Made by a program: the position numbers and the translations under genes. The notes under the pieces are model-generated. The model had not been told where the DNA came from. It saw only the letters and a list, made by a program, of their open reading frames with translations, and made no database searches. Positions 1 through 6,670 of a stretch of 18,255 bases of DNA are shown here, piece by piece (positions within the stretch are counted from its first letter, which is position 1; each line of letters begins with the position of its first letter). Source of the DNA: Candidatus Paceibacter sp. (lineage in GTDB: Bacteria; Patescibacteriota; Patescibacteriia; SG8-24; DYFX01); contig DYFX01000016.1 of NCBI GenBank assembly GCA_020724945.1, forward strand, positions 1 through 18,255, written 5' to 3'.

Positions 1-46
1 GCTCGGCGTCGTCGAAGGGATTGGTGTTTTTAGGGAGGAGGGACAT
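1..46 (-). CDS. Partial CDS, N-terminus of an unknown protein
   Basis: An ATG at 46-44 follows the TGA of the upstream gene (50-48) by one base, and an open frame runs off the window edge. The 15 visible residues are MSLLPKNTNPFDDAE. This does not look like the start of DnaK or DnaJ, which would be the usual partners of grpE. The tight spacing suggests it is a further member of the hrcA-grpE transcription unit. There is no clear Shine-Dalgarno, so translational coupling to the upstream stop is likely. Too little is visible to name a function. Confidence 0.5.
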   Translation of the reverse strand, partial: MSLLPKNTNPFDDAE

Positions 47-47
47 A

Positions 48-740
48 TCAGAAGGGTTGGTCGGTATATTTATTTTCTGTCACATTAGAAACGAACCTCA
101 GCCCCTTATCTGAGAGTTTGAAAGTCTCGTCTGGAACCTTATCCACTAAACCACTGTCAATCAGGTATTGAAAGAATCGAGATGGATTATCTCTTTCAAG
201 AGCTGGAATCTGTTGTTTTGCTTGATTAAAAAACTCAACAACAAAATCCATTTTGATTTCTGGCAAAACCATCATCCGCTTGAGAAGTCTGAATTGCGTA
301 CCGTACATCTTTTTATAGAGCCTCAGAAACTCCAAATCCTCTTCCAGTCTCGTGTTTTGGTTGCGGAGATCCTCAATAACTTTAAAGGAAGATTGCTCGA
401 AGTCCTTGCCTTCAGTTTTCAGTTTCTCAATTTCCTCTGCGAGTCTGGCTTTTTCCTCTTCAAGCGATTTCAGTGTTGTAACAGACTCTTTCTGATCCAA
501 TGCCTGTTGCTGAGCTTTAGCTTCAAGTGACACGCCTCCCGCAGAAACTCCGGTCGCCCGAGAGATAAAATTCTTGATTTCTTCCTTGAATATATGGGCG
601 ACCCAAACCACGGCACCGGGGAGAGCGGCGTGCTCAAGCAGTCGCGGAATATATTCAATCAACCACTTAATAGAGCAAACGAACGCCCATGCCATGTCTA
701 CCAAGAAATAAAACCAGAAGTTCGTTTCTTCCATACTCAC
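48..740 (-). CDS. Unknown membrane-anchored coiled-coil protein
   Basis: A 230-aa protein that I do not recognise. The first 55 residues are hydrophobic and aromatic (around FWFYFLVDMAWAFV and LPGAVVWVAHIF), suggesting one or two membrane segments. Residues about 70-140 are rich in E, K and L heptads and should form a coiled coil. The last 50 residues (FFQYLIDSGLVDKV, then FKLSDKGLRFV) resemble a winged-helix-like fold. The start is GTG at 740, overlapping the upstream TGA as GTGA; an ATG two codons later is the alternative. The gene is clearly richer in A and T than its neighbours, which suggests a different origin. Its position in the heat-shock operon may mean a membrane stress role, but that is inference. 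Confidence 0.75.
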   Translation of the reverse strand: MSMEETNFWFYFLVDMAWAFVCSIKWLIEYIPRLLEHAALPGAVVWVAHIFKEEIKNFISRATGVSAGGVSLEAKAQQQALDQKESVTTLKSLEEEKARLAEEIEKLKTEGKDFEQSSFKVIEDLRNQNTRLEEDLEFLRLYKKMYGTQFRLLKRMMVLPEIKMDFVVEFFNQAKQQIPALERDNPSRFFQYLIDSGLVDKVPDETFKLSDKGLRFVSNVTENKYTDQPF

Positions 741-1030
741 TCCGCCTTCGCCTGGAAGCTGGCGCCAGCCGCTTCGAATTTGACCAGCTTGTTCTGGGTC
801 TGGACGGCGAGTTTCATCGAGGTGGCGCCGGATTTGTGTTTGGGGAGGTCGCGGAGGCGGATCTTCTGTTCCTTGGCGCGGTTGCCGTTCTCGTCGACGG
901 CGCGCGAAGGGACCGTGACCAGCATGTCAGGGTCGAGGCGGAAGAAATTCAGGAAGTTCCCCCACTCCTTGAAGGAGAAGCGGTGGTGCTGGTAGTCGGA
1001 TTCCCACTCGAGGTCGCTTTTGAACACCAT
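737..1030 (-). CDS. Unknown 97-aa soluble protein
   Basis: Starts with ATG 4 bp after the grpE stop and overlaps the next start by 4 nt, so it is embedded in the hrcA-grpE operon. The product has no signal peptide or membrane segment. The N-terminus is aromatic and acidic (SDLEWESDYQHHRF, then FLNFFRLDPD). The C-terminal half is basic (RLRDLPKHKSG, then LVKFEAAGASF). I do not recognise the family. The base composition is like that of the surrounding GC-rich genes and unlike the downstream 230-aa gene. Expression from a real operon position supports a genuine gene. Confidence 0.6.
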   Translation of the reverse strand: MVFKSDLEWESDYQHHRFSFKEWGNFLNFFRLDPDMLVTVPSRAVDENGNRAKEQKIRLRDLPKHKSGATSMKLAVQTQNKLVKFEAAGASFQAKAE

Positions 1031-1034
1031 AGGT

Positions 1035-1538
1035 TTATTTCACGATGATGACTTTAGCTGGACGCACGACTTTCCCGTTGATCTCGTAACCCTTCTGCAC
1101 TTCGCGGAGGACGGAGCCGGAGGGCAGGGCAAGCCCTGCGGCTACGGCATCTTCTTCGCCGACGGCTTCGTGCTTCGAGGCGTCGAAGGCTTTGCCTTCC
1201 GTCTCGATGGCGGTGAGGCCGAGGTCCTTCATGGCGTCGTCGATCTGCTTCTGGATGAAGCCGACGCCGAGGGCCCAGTTCAGGACCGTCTTGTCCTCGG
1301 TCTTGGGCATGTGGCTCACGGCGACCTGGAAGTTGTCGAACACCGGGAGGAACCGCTCGACGACGCGGAGCGTGGCGTACTGGCCCATCTCCATCCGCTC
1401 GCGAGCGACTTCCTTCTGGAGGTTGGCGTAGTCGGCGAGGGCGCGCTTCCAGGCGGCTTCGAGCTCGGCGCACTTCTCTTCGGGAGATTGCTCCGGTGGA
1501 GAGGAAGTTTCTTCGATTTTCTGTTCTTCGTCTGACAT
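1035..1538 (-). CDS. grpE: GrpE, nucleotide exchange factor of DnaK
   Basis: GrpE is the cytoplasmic dimeric cochaperone that releases ADP from DnaK. The 167-aa product has the expected order: an acidic disordered N-terminus (MSDEEQKIEETSS), a long helix (CAELEAAWKRALADYANLQKE), then the C-terminal beta domain ending in the family signature EVQKGYEINGKVVRPAKV. The ATG at 1538 was chosen because GrpE proteins begin with such an acidic stretch. The open frame continues 29 codons upstream, but those codons lie in the repeat element. There is no convincing Shine-Dalgarno. It lies downstream of hrcA, separated by the repeat, and is probably under the same CIRCE-controlled promoter. dnaK is not in the window. 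Confidence 0.95.
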   Translation of the reverse strand: MSDEEQKIEETSSPPEQSPEEKCAELEAAWKRALADYANLQKEVARERMEMGQYATLRVVERFLPVFDNFQVAVSHMPKTEDKTVLNWALGVGFIQKQIDDAMKDLGLTAIETEGKAFDASKHEAVGEEDAVAAGLALPSGSVLREVQKGYEINGKVVRPAKVIIVK

Positions 1539-1552
1539 ATGAAGTTTCACTT

Positions 1553-1667
1553 TGTCATTCCGAGCGAGGCATTCCAGCCGAGCGGTAGGAATCGCTTTTC
1601 GAGAGACATCCGGACATTCCTTCAAGAGGGATCCCTATCGCCGCGCACCGCGCGGCTCGGGATGACA
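1553..1667. repeat. REP/MITE-like element with CATTCCGAG termini
   Basis: The ends are near-perfect inverted repeats: TGTCATTCCGAGC at the left and GCTCGGGATGACA at the right (12 of 13 positions pair). The interior keeps the typical pieces of this widespread repeat type: AGGAATC, TTTTCGAGAG and a 10-bp palindrome AGGGATCCCT at 1627-1636. There is no coding capacity. It fills the hrcA-grpE gap almost exactly, leaving 6 bp to the hrcA stop and 14 bp to the grpE start. Elements with these termini are known as dispersed non-autonomous repeats in many bacterial genomes; the match is by pattern recognition only. Confidence 0.75.
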
Positions 1668-1673
1668 GGCGGT

Positions 1674-2375
1674 TCAGCGTTTCAGCGTTCGGATGGCGGT
1701 CTCGAGGAGGGCGGCGCCGGCGTCGTAGTCCATGCGCATCGGGCCGAGGAGGCCGAGGACGCCGTAGGAGTCCCCCATCGGGGCGCGGGCGATGACGAGG
1801 CCGCACTCGGGACCGAACGGGTTCTGGCTGCCGATCAGGATGCTGACCGACGGCGGGACTTGCGGGAACATCTTCTCCATCGTCTCGTCGAGATGATCGA
1901 GCACCTTCGACATCGAGGCGACCTGGCCGTACTGGCGGAACTCCGGTTTGGCGAAGAGGTTCGAGAGGCCGGTGTAGTAGACATTCCGCGGGGCGAAGCC
2001 GACGAGCGCGGACTCCTGCGCGAGTTCCGCGAGCGCCTTGGCGGCGCGGCGGAGGCGTTCGGCGTCCTCGAACGATTCGTGGACCGCGTCGCTCATCGCT
2101 TCGACCACCTCCTCCTTCGGAGGCTTCTTCTCCAGGAAGTGCGCGACATAGTAGCGGTAGCCCTTCTCCGACGGCGCGCGGCCGGCGGAGGTGTGCGGCT
2201 GGAGGAGATAGCCGAGGTCTTCCAGCTCGGCCAGCTCGTTCCGGATGGTGGCCGACGAGACATCGAGCCCAGAGGCTTCGGCCAGCCACGCCGAACCCAC
2301 CGGCTCGGCGGATTTCACATACCGCCTGACCGTAAGCTTGAGCAGGATTTCCTTGCGGGAATCGAGGGTCTCCAT
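1674..2375 (-). CDS. hrcA: HrcA, heat-inducible transcription repressor
   Basis: HrcA represses class I heat-shock genes by binding CIRCE operators and senses chaperone availability through GroEL. The 233-aa product starts METLDSRKEILLKLTVRRYV and carries the winged-helix core SATIRNELAELEDLGYLLQP followed by HTSAGRAPSEKGYRYYV, a hallmark of the family. The C-terminal part (SILIGSQNPFGPECGLVIA, then YGVLGLLGPMRMDYD) is the conserved GAF-like region. It is well below the usual length of about 340 aa, with a shortened middle domain. The ATG at 2375 lies a few bases from a CIRCE element, so the gene is autoregulated. It leads the operon hrcA-(repeat)-grpE-97aa-230aa. Confidence 0.95.
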   Translation of the reverse strand: METLDSRKEILLKLTVRRYVKSAEPVGSAWLAEASGLDVSSATIRNELAELEDLGYLLQPHTSAGRAPSEKGYRYYVAHFLEKKPPKEEVVEAMSDAVHESFEDAERLRRAAKALAELAQESALVGFAPRNVYYTGLSNLFAKPEFRQYGQVASMSKVLDHLDETMEKMFPQVPPSVSILIGSQNPFGPECGLVIARAPMGDSYGVLGLLGPMRMDYDAGAALLETAIRTLKR

Positions 2376-2379
2376 AGCT

Positions 2380-2406
2380 TTAGCAGTCCCATCTTACGAC
2401 TGCTAA
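2380..2406. promoter_or_regulatory. CIRCE operator (HrcA binding site)
   Basis: TTAGCAGTC, 9 bp, GACTGCTAA: a perfect 9-9-9 inverted repeat. The classical CIRCE is TTAGCACTC-N9-GAGTGCTAA, so both arms differ from it at one mirrored position. It covers the -10 box and start region of the hrcA promoter and ends 4 bp before the hrcA start codon, an ideal position for repression. Confidence 0.93.
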
Positions 2407-2419
2407 CGCCAGGCGTCAA
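2391..2419 (-). promoter_or_regulatory. hrcA-grpE promoter
   Basis: On the minus strand: -35 TTGACG (2419-2414), a 17-bp spacer, and -10 TAAGAT (2396-2391). The predicted start is near 2384, giving a leader of only about 8-10 nt and no room for a good Shine-Dalgarno. The -10 box sits within the CIRCE spacer, so bound HrcA would block RNA polymerase. Confidence 0.8.
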
Positions 2420-2432
2420 GCGCGCCCCGATA

Positions 2433-2462
2433 TTGACGATTTCGGCCGAAACGGCTTATGCT
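2433..2462 (+). promoter_or_regulatory. Promoter of the plus-strand zinc-ribbon gene
   Basis: TTGACG (2433-2438), an 18-bp spacer and TATGCT (2457-2462), divergent from the hrcA promoter. The ATG at 2458 is inside the -10 box, so it cannot be the start codon. This decides in favour of the GTG at 2491. Confidence 0.65.
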
Positions 2463-2490
2463 CCGGTCAGTCCCTTCCCCCGGAGGCCCC

Positions 2491-2943
2491 GTGTCCGAAC
2501 GCACCAACGCCGACATCATCCGCATCGTCTCCAAGTGGCAGGCGGCCGGGTTCATCCACGAGCTCACCTGCCGCGTCGACAGCCGCCACGAGGCGCTCGT
2601 GCCCGTGGAACGCGAAGGACGCGTCGTCCTGGCCTGCCCGACCTGCGGCGCCGTCCAGGAGCACATCCCTGCCGTCGTGCTCGGCTCGGAAGCGGTCATC
2701 GACTACAACCGCGCCCAGGCGGAGGAAGCGCTCGCCGCCCACGAACGACGCGCGGCGCGCCAGGATGTCTGGTTCGGCGTCGCGGTCATCCTGTGCATGA
2801 TGACGATCCTGCCGGGCATCGTCGGCGGCGCGGCTTCCGCGGCCGTCGGCGGCGCGATCGGCGCCGTCACCGCCTTCCTCTACGCCCGCCGCGCCTTCCG
2901 CAAGATCGACGCGTCGACCGACCCCGCATCCCCTCCCTCGTGA
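2491..2943 (+). CDS. Small zinc-ribbon protein with two membrane segments
   Basis: A 150-aa protein of unknown role. The N-terminal domain has a Cys/His set consistent with a zinc ribbon: HELTCRVDSRHEAL followed by LACPTCGAVQEHIP. After a charged helix (AQAEEALAAHERRAARQD) come two hydrophobic segments, VWFGVAVILCMMTILPGIVGG and a Gly/Ala-rich AAVGGAIGAVTAFLY, then a basic RRAFRK end. It is probably an inner-membrane hairpin protein with the metal site in the cytoplasm. The GTG start was chosen because GGAGG lies 4 bp upstream and the in-frame ATG at 2458 falls in the promoter. It is the only plus-strand protein gene here. The name is descriptive. Confidence 0.8.
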   Translation: MSERTNADIIRIVSKWQAAGFIHELTCRVDSRHEALVPVEREGRVVLACPTCGAVQEHIPAVVLGSEAVIDYNRAQAEEALAAHERRAARQDVWFGVAVILCMMTILPGIVGGAASAAVGGAIGAVTAFLYARRAFRKIDASTDPASPPS

Positions 2944-2985
2944 GCGGGATGTTTTCGTATCGGGAAAAAAGTCCGTGAACGAAAA

Positions 2986-3028
2986 TGCGTCAGCTGACGC
3001 AAAACGGTACAGGCAGTTTTCGCGAAAA
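2986..3028. repeat. Two perfect palindromes in the intergenic gap
   Basis: TGCGTCAGCTGACGCA (2986-3001) is a 16-bp perfect palindrome with A-rich flanks. TTTTCGCGAAAA (3017-3028) is a 12-bp perfect palindrome. On the minus strand the first is followed by TTTTC and may be a back-up terminator. Otherwise they look like dimer-protein binding sites. The gap 2944-3051 between convergent genes holds nothing else besides the terminator at 3025-3053. Confidence 0.5.
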
Positions 3029-3053
3029 AAAGACGGCCCGCGGTGGGGTCGTC
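3025..3053 (-). terminator. Intrinsic terminator of the yidC-ATPase unit
   Basis: On the minus strand GACGACCC and GGGCCGTC pair around a short GC loop and are followed by seven T. The hairpin overlaps the stop codon of the 87-aa gene (3054-3052). Confidence 0.8.
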
Positions 3054-3315
3054 AGTCGGTCTCGGGCTTCTGCTTCCAGGGCCAGCGATCGGAGCGCGCG
3101 TCCTCGTCCTCGTCGGAGGAGGGCACGATCCAGTCGCGGACGCCGTCGATGAGGCCCAGCTCGTGCAGGTCCTTCTCCGGCAGCTCGCCGCGGATCCGGA
3201 CGATGCCGTCGCGGACTTCCGGAGGGTTCGAGGCGTCGGCGGCGAAACCGACGCTTTCGAGGACGGCGGCCGCGTCCTCCACGCGGCTCTCTTCGATCAG
3301 CACGATGATGCGCAA
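3052..3315 (-). CDS. Unknown 87-aa acidic protein, TTG start
   Basis: The start is TTG at 3315, preceded by AGGAG with 6-nt spacing, the best Shine-Dalgarno in this part of the window. There is no ATG in a suitable place. The first 65 residues (RIIVLIEESRVEDAAAVLES, then DGIVRIRGELPEKDLHELG) read like an alternating beta-alpha fold of small ferredoxin-like or ACT-like size, but no family is recognised. The tail is acidic, then basic and aromatic (SSDEDEDARSDRWPWKQK). It lies 60 bp after the P-type ATPase gene and before a strong terminator, so it is the last gene of that unit and may act with the pump. Confidence 0.7.
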   Translation of the reverse strand: MRIIVLIEESRVEDAAAVLESVGFAADASNPPEVRDGIVRIRGELPEKDLHELGLIDGVRDWIVPSSDEDEDARSDRWPWKQKPETD

Positions 3316-3344
3316 GGCGTTCTCCTGTCGAAAGGACTGCGACC

Positions 3345-3373
3345 AGGATGCGTCTCCTGCGGCGGTCCGTCAA
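3345..3373 (-). promoter_or_regulatory. Possible internal promoter for the 87-aa gene
   Basis: A good -35 TTGACG (3373-3368) directly after the ATPase stop is followed, after 17 bp, by a poor -10 CATCCT (3350-3345). It would give a short leader carrying the Shine-Dalgarno AGGAG. Weak evidence. Confidence 0.3.
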
Positions 3374-3375
3374 GC

Positions 3376-6102
3376 CTAGAGCCAGCGGGCCGGGACGACG
3401 CCGCGGCGGATGAGGATCTTGTAGAGCTCGACGGCCCACAGCACCGACGACGAGACGGCCAGGGCCAGCGCCCATTCCTCCCAGCCGACGGGCGCGAGAC
3501 CGAAGACGCGCTGGAGGGCGGGCACATACACCAGCGCGGCGACGAGCGCCACCGAGAGCGCCACGCCCCGGACGACCCACTTGTTGGTGCGCCAGCCGAG
3601 CGTGAAGATCGAATCCGCGGCCGAGCGCATGCTGAAGACGTTCCAAAGCTGGAAGAAGACCATCGAGAGGAAGGCGACGGTGCGGGCGCGTTCGATGCCG
3701 TTCGTGCCCAGCGCCCATTCGAAGAGGGCGAGCGTGCCGATGGCCATGAGCGCCGCGGTCGCGAGCGTCATGAGCAGGAGGTTCTTCGAAAGGATGCGGT
3801 CGTCCTTGGCGCGCGGCGGCCGCGTGAGCTCGTCGCCGTGGCGCTTCTCGGCCGCCAGGGCGATGCCGGTGAAACCGTCGGTGGCGAGGTTGAGCCAGAG
3901 GATCTGCGCGGGCAGGAGCGGCAACGGCATGCCGAGCGCGAGCGAGGCCAGGATGGTGACGACCTCGCCGACATTGGTGGTCACGAGGTACGCCACCGTC
4001 TGCTTGACATTGCGGTAGACGATGCGGCCTTCCTCAACGGCGCTCACGATGGAGACGAAATTGTCGTCGGTGAGCACCATCTCGGCCACCTCCTTGGTGA
4101 CATCGGTGCCGGCGATGCCCATCGCCACGCCGATGTCGGCGGTCTTGAGCGCCGGCGCGTCGTTGATGCCGTCGCCGGTCATGGCGACGGTGTGGCCGAG
4201 CGCCTTGAGCGCGCCCACCACGCGCACCTTGGTCTGCGGCGAGACGCGCGCGAAGACGGCGGCGCGCGCGAGGACCTCGCGCAGGCGCGCGTCGTCCATC
4301 GCGGCGACTTCGGCGTCGGTGAAGACGCGGCCCTCCGCGTTTTCCTCGGCGCCCAGGATGCCGACCTCGCGGGCGATGGCCACCGCGGTCTCGCGGTGGT
4401 CGCCGGTGTTCATGATGACGCGGATGCCGGCGGTATGGCAGGCGGCGATGGCGTCGGCGACGCCCTTCCTCGGCGGGTCGATCATGCCGATCAGTCCCAG
4501 CATCGTCATGTCCTTCAGGTCCTCCTCGCGCAGCTCCGCGTGCGATGGGTCCACGCGCTTCACGGCCACGGCCAGGATGCGCATCGCCCTGGCCGCCATG
4601 TCGCGGTTGGCTTCCTCCAGGCGGCCGGCGGCGACGGCCGTGAGCGGGTGCTCGTGTCCGGATTCGACGGCGGCGGAAGTCCTGGCCAACAGCACCTCAA
4701 AGGCGCCGACGACCATGATCTCGCGGCGCGGCTGGTCATCGGATCCGGCGTAGTCGTGAAGGATGGCGCGGTACTTGCGGTCGGAACTGAACGGGATCTC
4801 GTCGACGGTGCGTTCGGAGCGCGCGAGGTCGTGCTTCTCGTAACCGGCCTTGGCGCCGAGCGCCACCAGCGCGGCTTCCGTCGGGTCGCCGTTCGCGATC
4901 CATCGGCCGTCCTGCAGCAGCACCTCCGCCTTGTTGCAGACGGCGGCCACGCGCAAGAGGTGCATCAGCGAAGGGTGATCGCTCACGAGCAGCTTCTCGC
5001 CGTCGGCGCGGAACTCCCCCTTCGGTTCCCAGCCCTCGCCCGTGACCTGGATCTCGTGCGTGAGCGTCACGACGGCGCGCGCCGTCATCTGGTTCTCGGT
5101 GAGGGTGCCGGTCTTGTCGGTGCAGATGACATCCACGACGCCGAGCGTCTCGACGGCCGGAAGCCGGCGCGTGACGGCGTTCCTGCGCGCCATGCGCTGG
5201 ACGCCGACGGCGAGCACCACGGCCAAGACGGCGGGCAAGCCCTCCGGGATGCTCGAGACGGCCATGGCGACGGCCACGAGGAACATCTCGATGGGTTCGA
5301 GCCCGCGCAGGATGCCGATCAGGAAGATGATTCCGGAAAGGGCGACGGCGGCGACGGCCAAGGTGCGGCCGAGGCGGTCGACGCGGCGTTCGAGCGGCGT
5401 GCGCTCGCGCTTGATGACGGAAAGCGACCGCGCGATGGCGCCGAAGACGGTGCGCTCGCCGGTCTCGACGACGACGCCCGCGCCCTCGCCGGAGGTGACG
5501 AGCGTGCCCATGAAGAGCATCGATTTGCGGTCGCCCTGGGCGGCTTCCGGAGCGACCGGCGCGGTCGACTTCGCGCTCGGGACGGATTCGCCCGTCAGCG
5601 CGGATTCGTCGGCGCGCAGGTCGACGGCGGTGACGATGCGCAGGTCCGCCGGCACGCGGCCGCCTTCGGCCACGAGGACGAGGTCGCCCGGCACGAGGCT
5701 CCGCGCCTCGACGCGCATGACGCGGTCGCCGCGCTTCACGGCCACGGTGGGCACGACCATCTCCTTCAGCCGGGCGAGCGCGGCTTCGGCCTTGCGTTCC
5801 TGCGCGAAGCCGATGGTGCCGTTGGCCAGCACGATGATCAGGATGGCGAGCGCGTCGAACGGGTGCCCCGAGAGCAGCGAGATGAGCGCGGCGGCCAGCA
5901 GGATGTAGATGAGGGCGCTGTGGAACTGCTTCAGGAACAGCAAAAGCCTCGAGACGGGGGGCTCGGTCGGGAGCTCGTTGGGGCCGTGCGTCCGGAGGCG
6001 GGTTTCGGCTTCGGCGTCGGAGAGGCCCTCCGCGCCGCTTCCGAGCGCCTCAAGCGCCGCTTCGGCGGTCTGGGCGTGCCAATCGCGGCGTTCATTCGGC
6101 AT
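3376..6102 (-). CDS. P-type ATPase, P2A (SERCA-like) calcium/cation pump
   Basis: A 908-aa inner-membrane pump that exports a cation, most likely Ca2+, at the cost of ATP. The order is canonical: cation ATPase N-domain (about 10-75), first membrane helices, actuator domain with LTGES (about residue 172), TM4 with SSIPEGLPAV, and phosphorylation motif ICTDKTGTLTENQ with Asp329. The nucleotide domain and hinge TGDGINDAPALKTADIGVAM follow, then six C-terminal helices. The SERCA Ca ligands have counterparts: the Glu of PEGLP, N and E of TNVGEVV (TM5), and N, T, D of LNLATDG (TM6). Odd point: the usual KGAPE of the nucleotide site reads VVGAFEV, so its Lys and Pro are replaced. The start at 6102 overlaps the upstream gene by 11 nt; ATGs 12 and 15 codons upstream are possible. 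Mn2+ is another possible substrate. Confidence 0.95.
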   Translation of the reverse strand: MPNERRDWHAQTAEAALEALGSGAEGLSDAEAETRLRTHGPNELPTEPPVSRLLLFLKQFHSALIYILLAAALISLLSGHPFDALAILIIVLANGTIGFAQERKAEAALARLKEMVVPTVAVKRGDRVMRVEARSLVPGDLVLVAEGGRVPADLRIVTAVDLRADESALTGESVPSAKSTAPVAPEAAQGDRKSMLFMGTLVTSGEGAGVVVETGERTVFGAIARSLSVIKRERTPLERRVDRLGRTLAVAAVALSGIIFLIGILRGLEPIEMFLVAVAMAVSSIPEGLPAVLAVVLAVGVQRMARRNAVTRRLPAVETLGVVDVICTDKTGTLTENQMTARAVVTLTHEIQVTGEGWEPKGEFRADGEKLLVSDHPSLMHLLRVAAVCNKAEVLLQDGRWIANGDPTEAALVALGAKAGYEKHDLARSERTVDEIPFSSDRKYRAILHDYAGSDDQPRREIMVVGAFEVLLARTSAAVESGHEHPLTAVAAGRLEEANRDMAARAMRILAVAVKRVDPSHAELREEDLKDMTMLGLIGMIDPPRKGVADAIAACHTAGIRVIMNTGDHRETAVAIAREVGILGAEENAEGRVFTDAEVAAMDDARLREVLARAAVFARVSPQTKVRVVGALKALGHTVAMTGDGINDAPALKTADIGVAMGIAGTDVTKEVAEMVLTDDNFVSIVSAVEEGRIVYRNVKQTVAYLVTTNVGEVVTILASLALGMPLPLLPAQILWLNLATDGFTGIALAAEKRHGDELTRPPRAKDDRILSKNLLLMTLATAALMAIGTLALFEWALGTNGIERARTVAFLSMVFFQLWNVFSMRSAADSIFTLGWRTNKWVVRGVALSVALVAALVYVPALQRVFGLAPVGWEEWALALAVSSSVLWAVELYKILIRRGVVPARWL

Positions 6103-6670
6103 CGGCGGGGCATTCACGGATGTCCGAGAGCAGGACATTCTCCACACGGATGCCGCGCGGGAAGAAGATGCGTTCGAGCTCCTGCTTGGTCTCGATCTCG
6201 ACCTGATCGCGGCGCGACGAGCAGATGTCGGCGTGCGGATAGCGCGCGGAGATCATGCGCATGCGGCTCCTGATGGTGGGGCGCACGATCTTCTGGACGA
6301 AGTCGTCGCCGATGTTCTGCCAGATCATCGGGATCTGCTCGATGTCGAGGCGCAGGAGGATGGTGCCTTCGACCTGGATGCGCTTGCCGTCGGAGGATTG
6401 CGCCGTGATGGGCGTGTCGCCGAGCGCCTTCACATGCTCGGGACTGAACTCCTTGGAGATGGAATATTCGAGCGTCTGCGTGTTGAAGAGCTTGGCCTTC
6501 TGCCAGAACGGGATCTTGAGGTGGAGGCCCGGCATCATCACCTTCTTCAGCACGCCGCGTCCGAGGTCGTAGACGCAGGCGACATAACCCGGGGGCACGT
6601 AAATGAAAAGCCCCTTGAGGACATCCTCGACGACGAACGAATACATCAGTTGGTCGAGACGGTCGGCCAT
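6092..6670 (-). CDS. SPFH/band-7 domain protein
   Basis: A 192-aa protein of the stomatin/prohibitin/flotillin/HflKC fold, which forms oligomeric rings or scaffolds at membranes. Visible hallmarks are PPGYVACVYDLGRGVLKKV followed by MPGLHLKIPFWQKAKLFNTQ, a beta-rich core (SSDGKRIQVEGTILLRLD), and the helical end RSRMRMISARYP, then ETKQELERIFFPRGIRVENV. It is short, lacks the long coiled-coil tail of larger members, and shows no strong membrane helix, so attachment may depend on partners. It overlaps the insertase gene upstream (25 nt with this ATG) and the P-type ATPase downstream (11 nt). An ATG at 6646, forming TGATG with the upstream stop, is an equally plausible start (184 aa). Confidence 0.85.
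   Translation of the reverse strand: MADRLDQLMYSFVVEDVLKGLFIYVPPGYVACVYDLGRGVLKKVMMPGLHLKIPFWQKAKLFNTQTLEYSISKEFSPEHVKALGDTPITAQSSDGKRIQVEGTILLRLDIEQIPMIWQNIGDDFVQKIVRPTIRSRMRMISARYPHADICSSRRDQVEIETKQELERIFFPRGIRVENVLLSDIRECPADAE

Noticed and set aside
1539..1625. N-terminal extension of GrpE
   Set aside because: The extra 29 codons fall in the repeat element and do not resemble GrpE. The acidic MSDEEQ start fits the family.
2458..2490. ATG start for the zinc-ribbon protein
   Set aside because: The ATG is inside the predicted -10 box. GTG at 2491 has GGAGG upstream.
1539..2978. 479-aa plus-strand open frame across hrcA
   Set aside because: It spans the repeat, hrcA antisense, both promoters and part of the zinc-ribbon gene out of frame. 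No coding signature.
3043..6273. 1076-aa plus-strand open frame
   Set aside because: A shadow of the P-type ATPase and SPFH genes. It is rich in Arg, Asp, Gly and His as expected from GC-rich antisense and has no domain logic.
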